A DNA stretch of 64,000 bases from DASRDZ01 sp035569495 (GTDB lineage: Bacteria; Chloroflexota; Dormibacteria; Aeolococcales; Aeolococcaceae), in assembly GCA_035569495.1 (NCBI GenBank), contig DATMMX010000028.1:61402-125401 (forward strand), in the 5' to 3' direction. A program made the translations under genes and the position numbers. This document shows, piece after piece, positions 62,744-64,000 of this stretch. Within the stretch, counting starts at the first letter, position 1. Every line of letters begins with the position of its first letter. A model generated the notes under the pieces. It worked only from the letters and a program-made list of their open reading frames with translations. It had not been told where the DNA came from and did not search any database.

Positions 62744-63814
62744 ATGGACATCCCTCCCGACCCTCCCGGCTCCCACCCCGACGCACCGCGCAGAGAGCAG
62801 CGCCCGCGGCTGACCCCGCTCACCGCAGCCCTGCTCATCCCGGCGTTCTCCGGCGTCGTCCTCGCCGGCGTCTGGATGGCGACACACGCCAAGGCAACCA
62901 AGTCCCCGACCGCGGTGACCACGCCGACACCCGGCGGCCCCACCACCCCACCGGGCCCCAGCCCGCTGCCGTACGTCTGGCCCGTGGAGGACGGCGGCAG
63001 CGTCGACCCCGACCAGGCCTACGGACGCCTGGCCATCACCGCGCCGGCGGCGCCATATCCTGCGCTCACCGCCAGCCTGGTCGCGGGCGCCAGCGTCCCG
63101 CCGCCCGGCCGGCCCGACCAGCGGCGCGGCACCGTCCAGCACGTCAAAGCCCTCGACCAGGCCACGATCGACACCGTCGCCGCCCATCTCGGTGCCCGCG
63201 TCGCCCCGACCTCGAGCGGCATCGGGATCACCTGGACCGACATCGGCCTCAACTACGACCCGGCCATCTCCACCTTCACCTGGTCGCCGAGCGGCACGCT
63301 CGCCAACCTGCCGCTGGTCCCCCGCGACAACGACACGGCCGCCCGGGCGGCGCGCGGCTGGTTGCTGGAGCGCGGCCTGGTCGATCCCATGGCGCCGGTG
63401 GTGGCCACCCAGGTCAGCCACGGCGACCTGGCCGCCTTTGCCACCTGGAACGTCATCGTGCCCCACCTCGCCGGGCAGAGCGACGCCACCCAGATCACCA
63501 TGACGGTGTCGGCCGGCGCGCGGGTCAGCACCGTGAGCATCGCCCACCCCGTGGTCGTCGGCGGGGCGACCTACCGAGTGGTGAGCTGGGAGACGGCGTG
63601 GGCCCAGGTGCAGGCGGGCAGGTCGAAGGACATCACCGGCTGGTACACCGACACGCCCGTCGATCTGCATGTCGACAAGGTGCAGATCACCGCGCGCCTG
63701 GTGCAGACCGGCAGCGGCACGTACGTCATCCCCGCCTACTCGTTCGCCGACAGCGCCAGCCGCATCACCGTCTACTGGCCCGCGCTCGACCCCGCCGACT
63801 ACACGCCGCCCTGA
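62744..63814 (+). CDS. Membrane-anchored extracellular protein
   Basis: 356 residues. A Pro-rich cytoplasmic N-terminus precedes a single membrane helix (PLTAALLIPAFSGVVLAGVWMA, about 27-48). Beyond a Thr/Pro linker (55-75) comes a roughly 280-residue globular part with ITWTDIGLNYDPAISTFTWSP, and later VNVIVPHLAGQSDATQITMTV-like strands. No family is recognised. It sits between the carboxyltransferase and the biotinyl carrier without obvious relation to either. Confidence 0.55.
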   Translation: MDIPPDPPGSHPDAPRREQRPRLTPLTAALLIPAFSGVVLAGVWMATHAKATKSPTAVTTPTPGGPTTPPGPSPLPYVWPVEDGGSVDPDQAYGRLAITAPAAPYPALTASLVAGASVPPPGRPDQRRGTVQHVKALDQATIDTVAAHLGARVAPTSSGIGITWTDIGLNYDPAISTFTWSPSGTLANLPLVPRDNDTAARAARGWLLERGLVDPMAPVVATQVSHGDLAAFATWNVIVPHLAGQSDATQITMTVSAGARVSTVSIAHPVVVGGATYRVVSWETAWAQVQAGRSKDITGWYTDTPVDLHVDKVQITARLVQTGSGTYVIPAYSFADSASRITVYWPALDPADYTPP

Positions 63815-63873
63815 TCCGACCCCCTACCATTCCGCCCCGGCCCTTCCCCCGCAACCCGCAACGGAGGCACCGA

Positions 63874-64000
63874 ATGACCGAGGTCAAGGCGGAGCTCGTC
63901 GGCAACCTGTGGAAGATCGTCACCGAGGTCGGCCAGCAGGTCGACGAGGACGACACGCTGATGATCCTCGAGTCGATGAAGATGGAGATCCCCATCACCA
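63874..64000 (+). CDS. Biotinyl-domain carrier protein, N-terminal part
   Basis: 42 codons before the window ends, with GGAGG upstream of the ATG at 63874. MTEVKAELVGNLWKIVTEVGQQV, then ILESMKMEIPIT: the biotinylation motif (E)SMKME with Lys 36. It is the stand-alone biotin carrier of the acyl-CoA carboxylase encoded by 58985 and 61154. The gene is complete only beyond the window, but such proteins are about 70 residues long. Confidence 0.92.
   Translation, partial: MTEVKAELVGNLWKIVTEVGQQVDEDDTLMILESMKMEIPIT

Overview
The window is GC-rich (roughly 70% by eye) and densely coded on both strands. Many neighbouring genes overlap by exactly four bases (ATGA or GTGA), which implies widespread translational coupling. 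The gene families and control sites fit a Terrabacteria lineage with one membrane near Chloroflexota/Actinomycetota: a CIRCE element at groEL, a Gram-positive-type LexA box, a DUF2342 metalloprotease, DUF3105 and DUF2277 proteins, and Sec-secreted Rhs and subtilase proteins. Dormibacterota is a plausible guess, but nothing here proves it.

Layout. Bases 1-10,400 hold housekeeping and accessory genes: a MoxR fragment, small membrane proteins, coaE, a CaiB-type CoA transferase coupled to a TetR regulator, a PolX polymerase lacking its PHP domain, and galU. A tRNA-Glu(CTC) lies at 10,432-10,505. It is followed by an AT-richer island (about 10,500-14,150) with a retropepsin-like protease operon that diverges from a degenerate Fic-like winged-helix gene. 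Bases 14,400-27,650 carry small conserved proteins, an Asp-box secreted protein, tandem CxxC mini-proteins, an FAD oxidoreductase, an FKBP lipoprotein, a response regulator, a LON-domain protein, an SDR plus acyl-CoA ligase operon, and a pair of secreted proteins. Bases 27,650-42,930 carry a sigma/anti-sigma pair, NnrE with a SAM hydrolase, a subtilase with a WSGQ pentapeptide tail, a GGDEF-EAL protein, groEL under a double CIRCE, a Nudix protein, and a LexA-boxed radical SAM gene.

Bases 43,000-53,060 form a polymorphic-toxin region. One large intact Rhs protein with two LamG domains is followed, with an ATGA overlap, by a PH-like partner. Downstream lie a lipoprotein, a second truncated Rhs C-terminus, an IS3-family element, and a decayed copy of the first Rhs tail with its partner. 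A frameshifted vapBC sits on the other side.

Bases 53,100-58,160 hold a HAD phosphatase, selD, and a cassette that resembles part of a type IV secretion apparatus: a VirB2-like pilin, a VirB6/TrbL-like protein, an M23 peptidase and an SSB. Two nearby promoters share a leader design. The window ends in an acyl-CoA carboxylase cluster made of biotin carboxylase, enoyl-CoA hydratase, carboxyltransferase (apparent AUC start) and a separate biotinyl carrier cut by the window edge.
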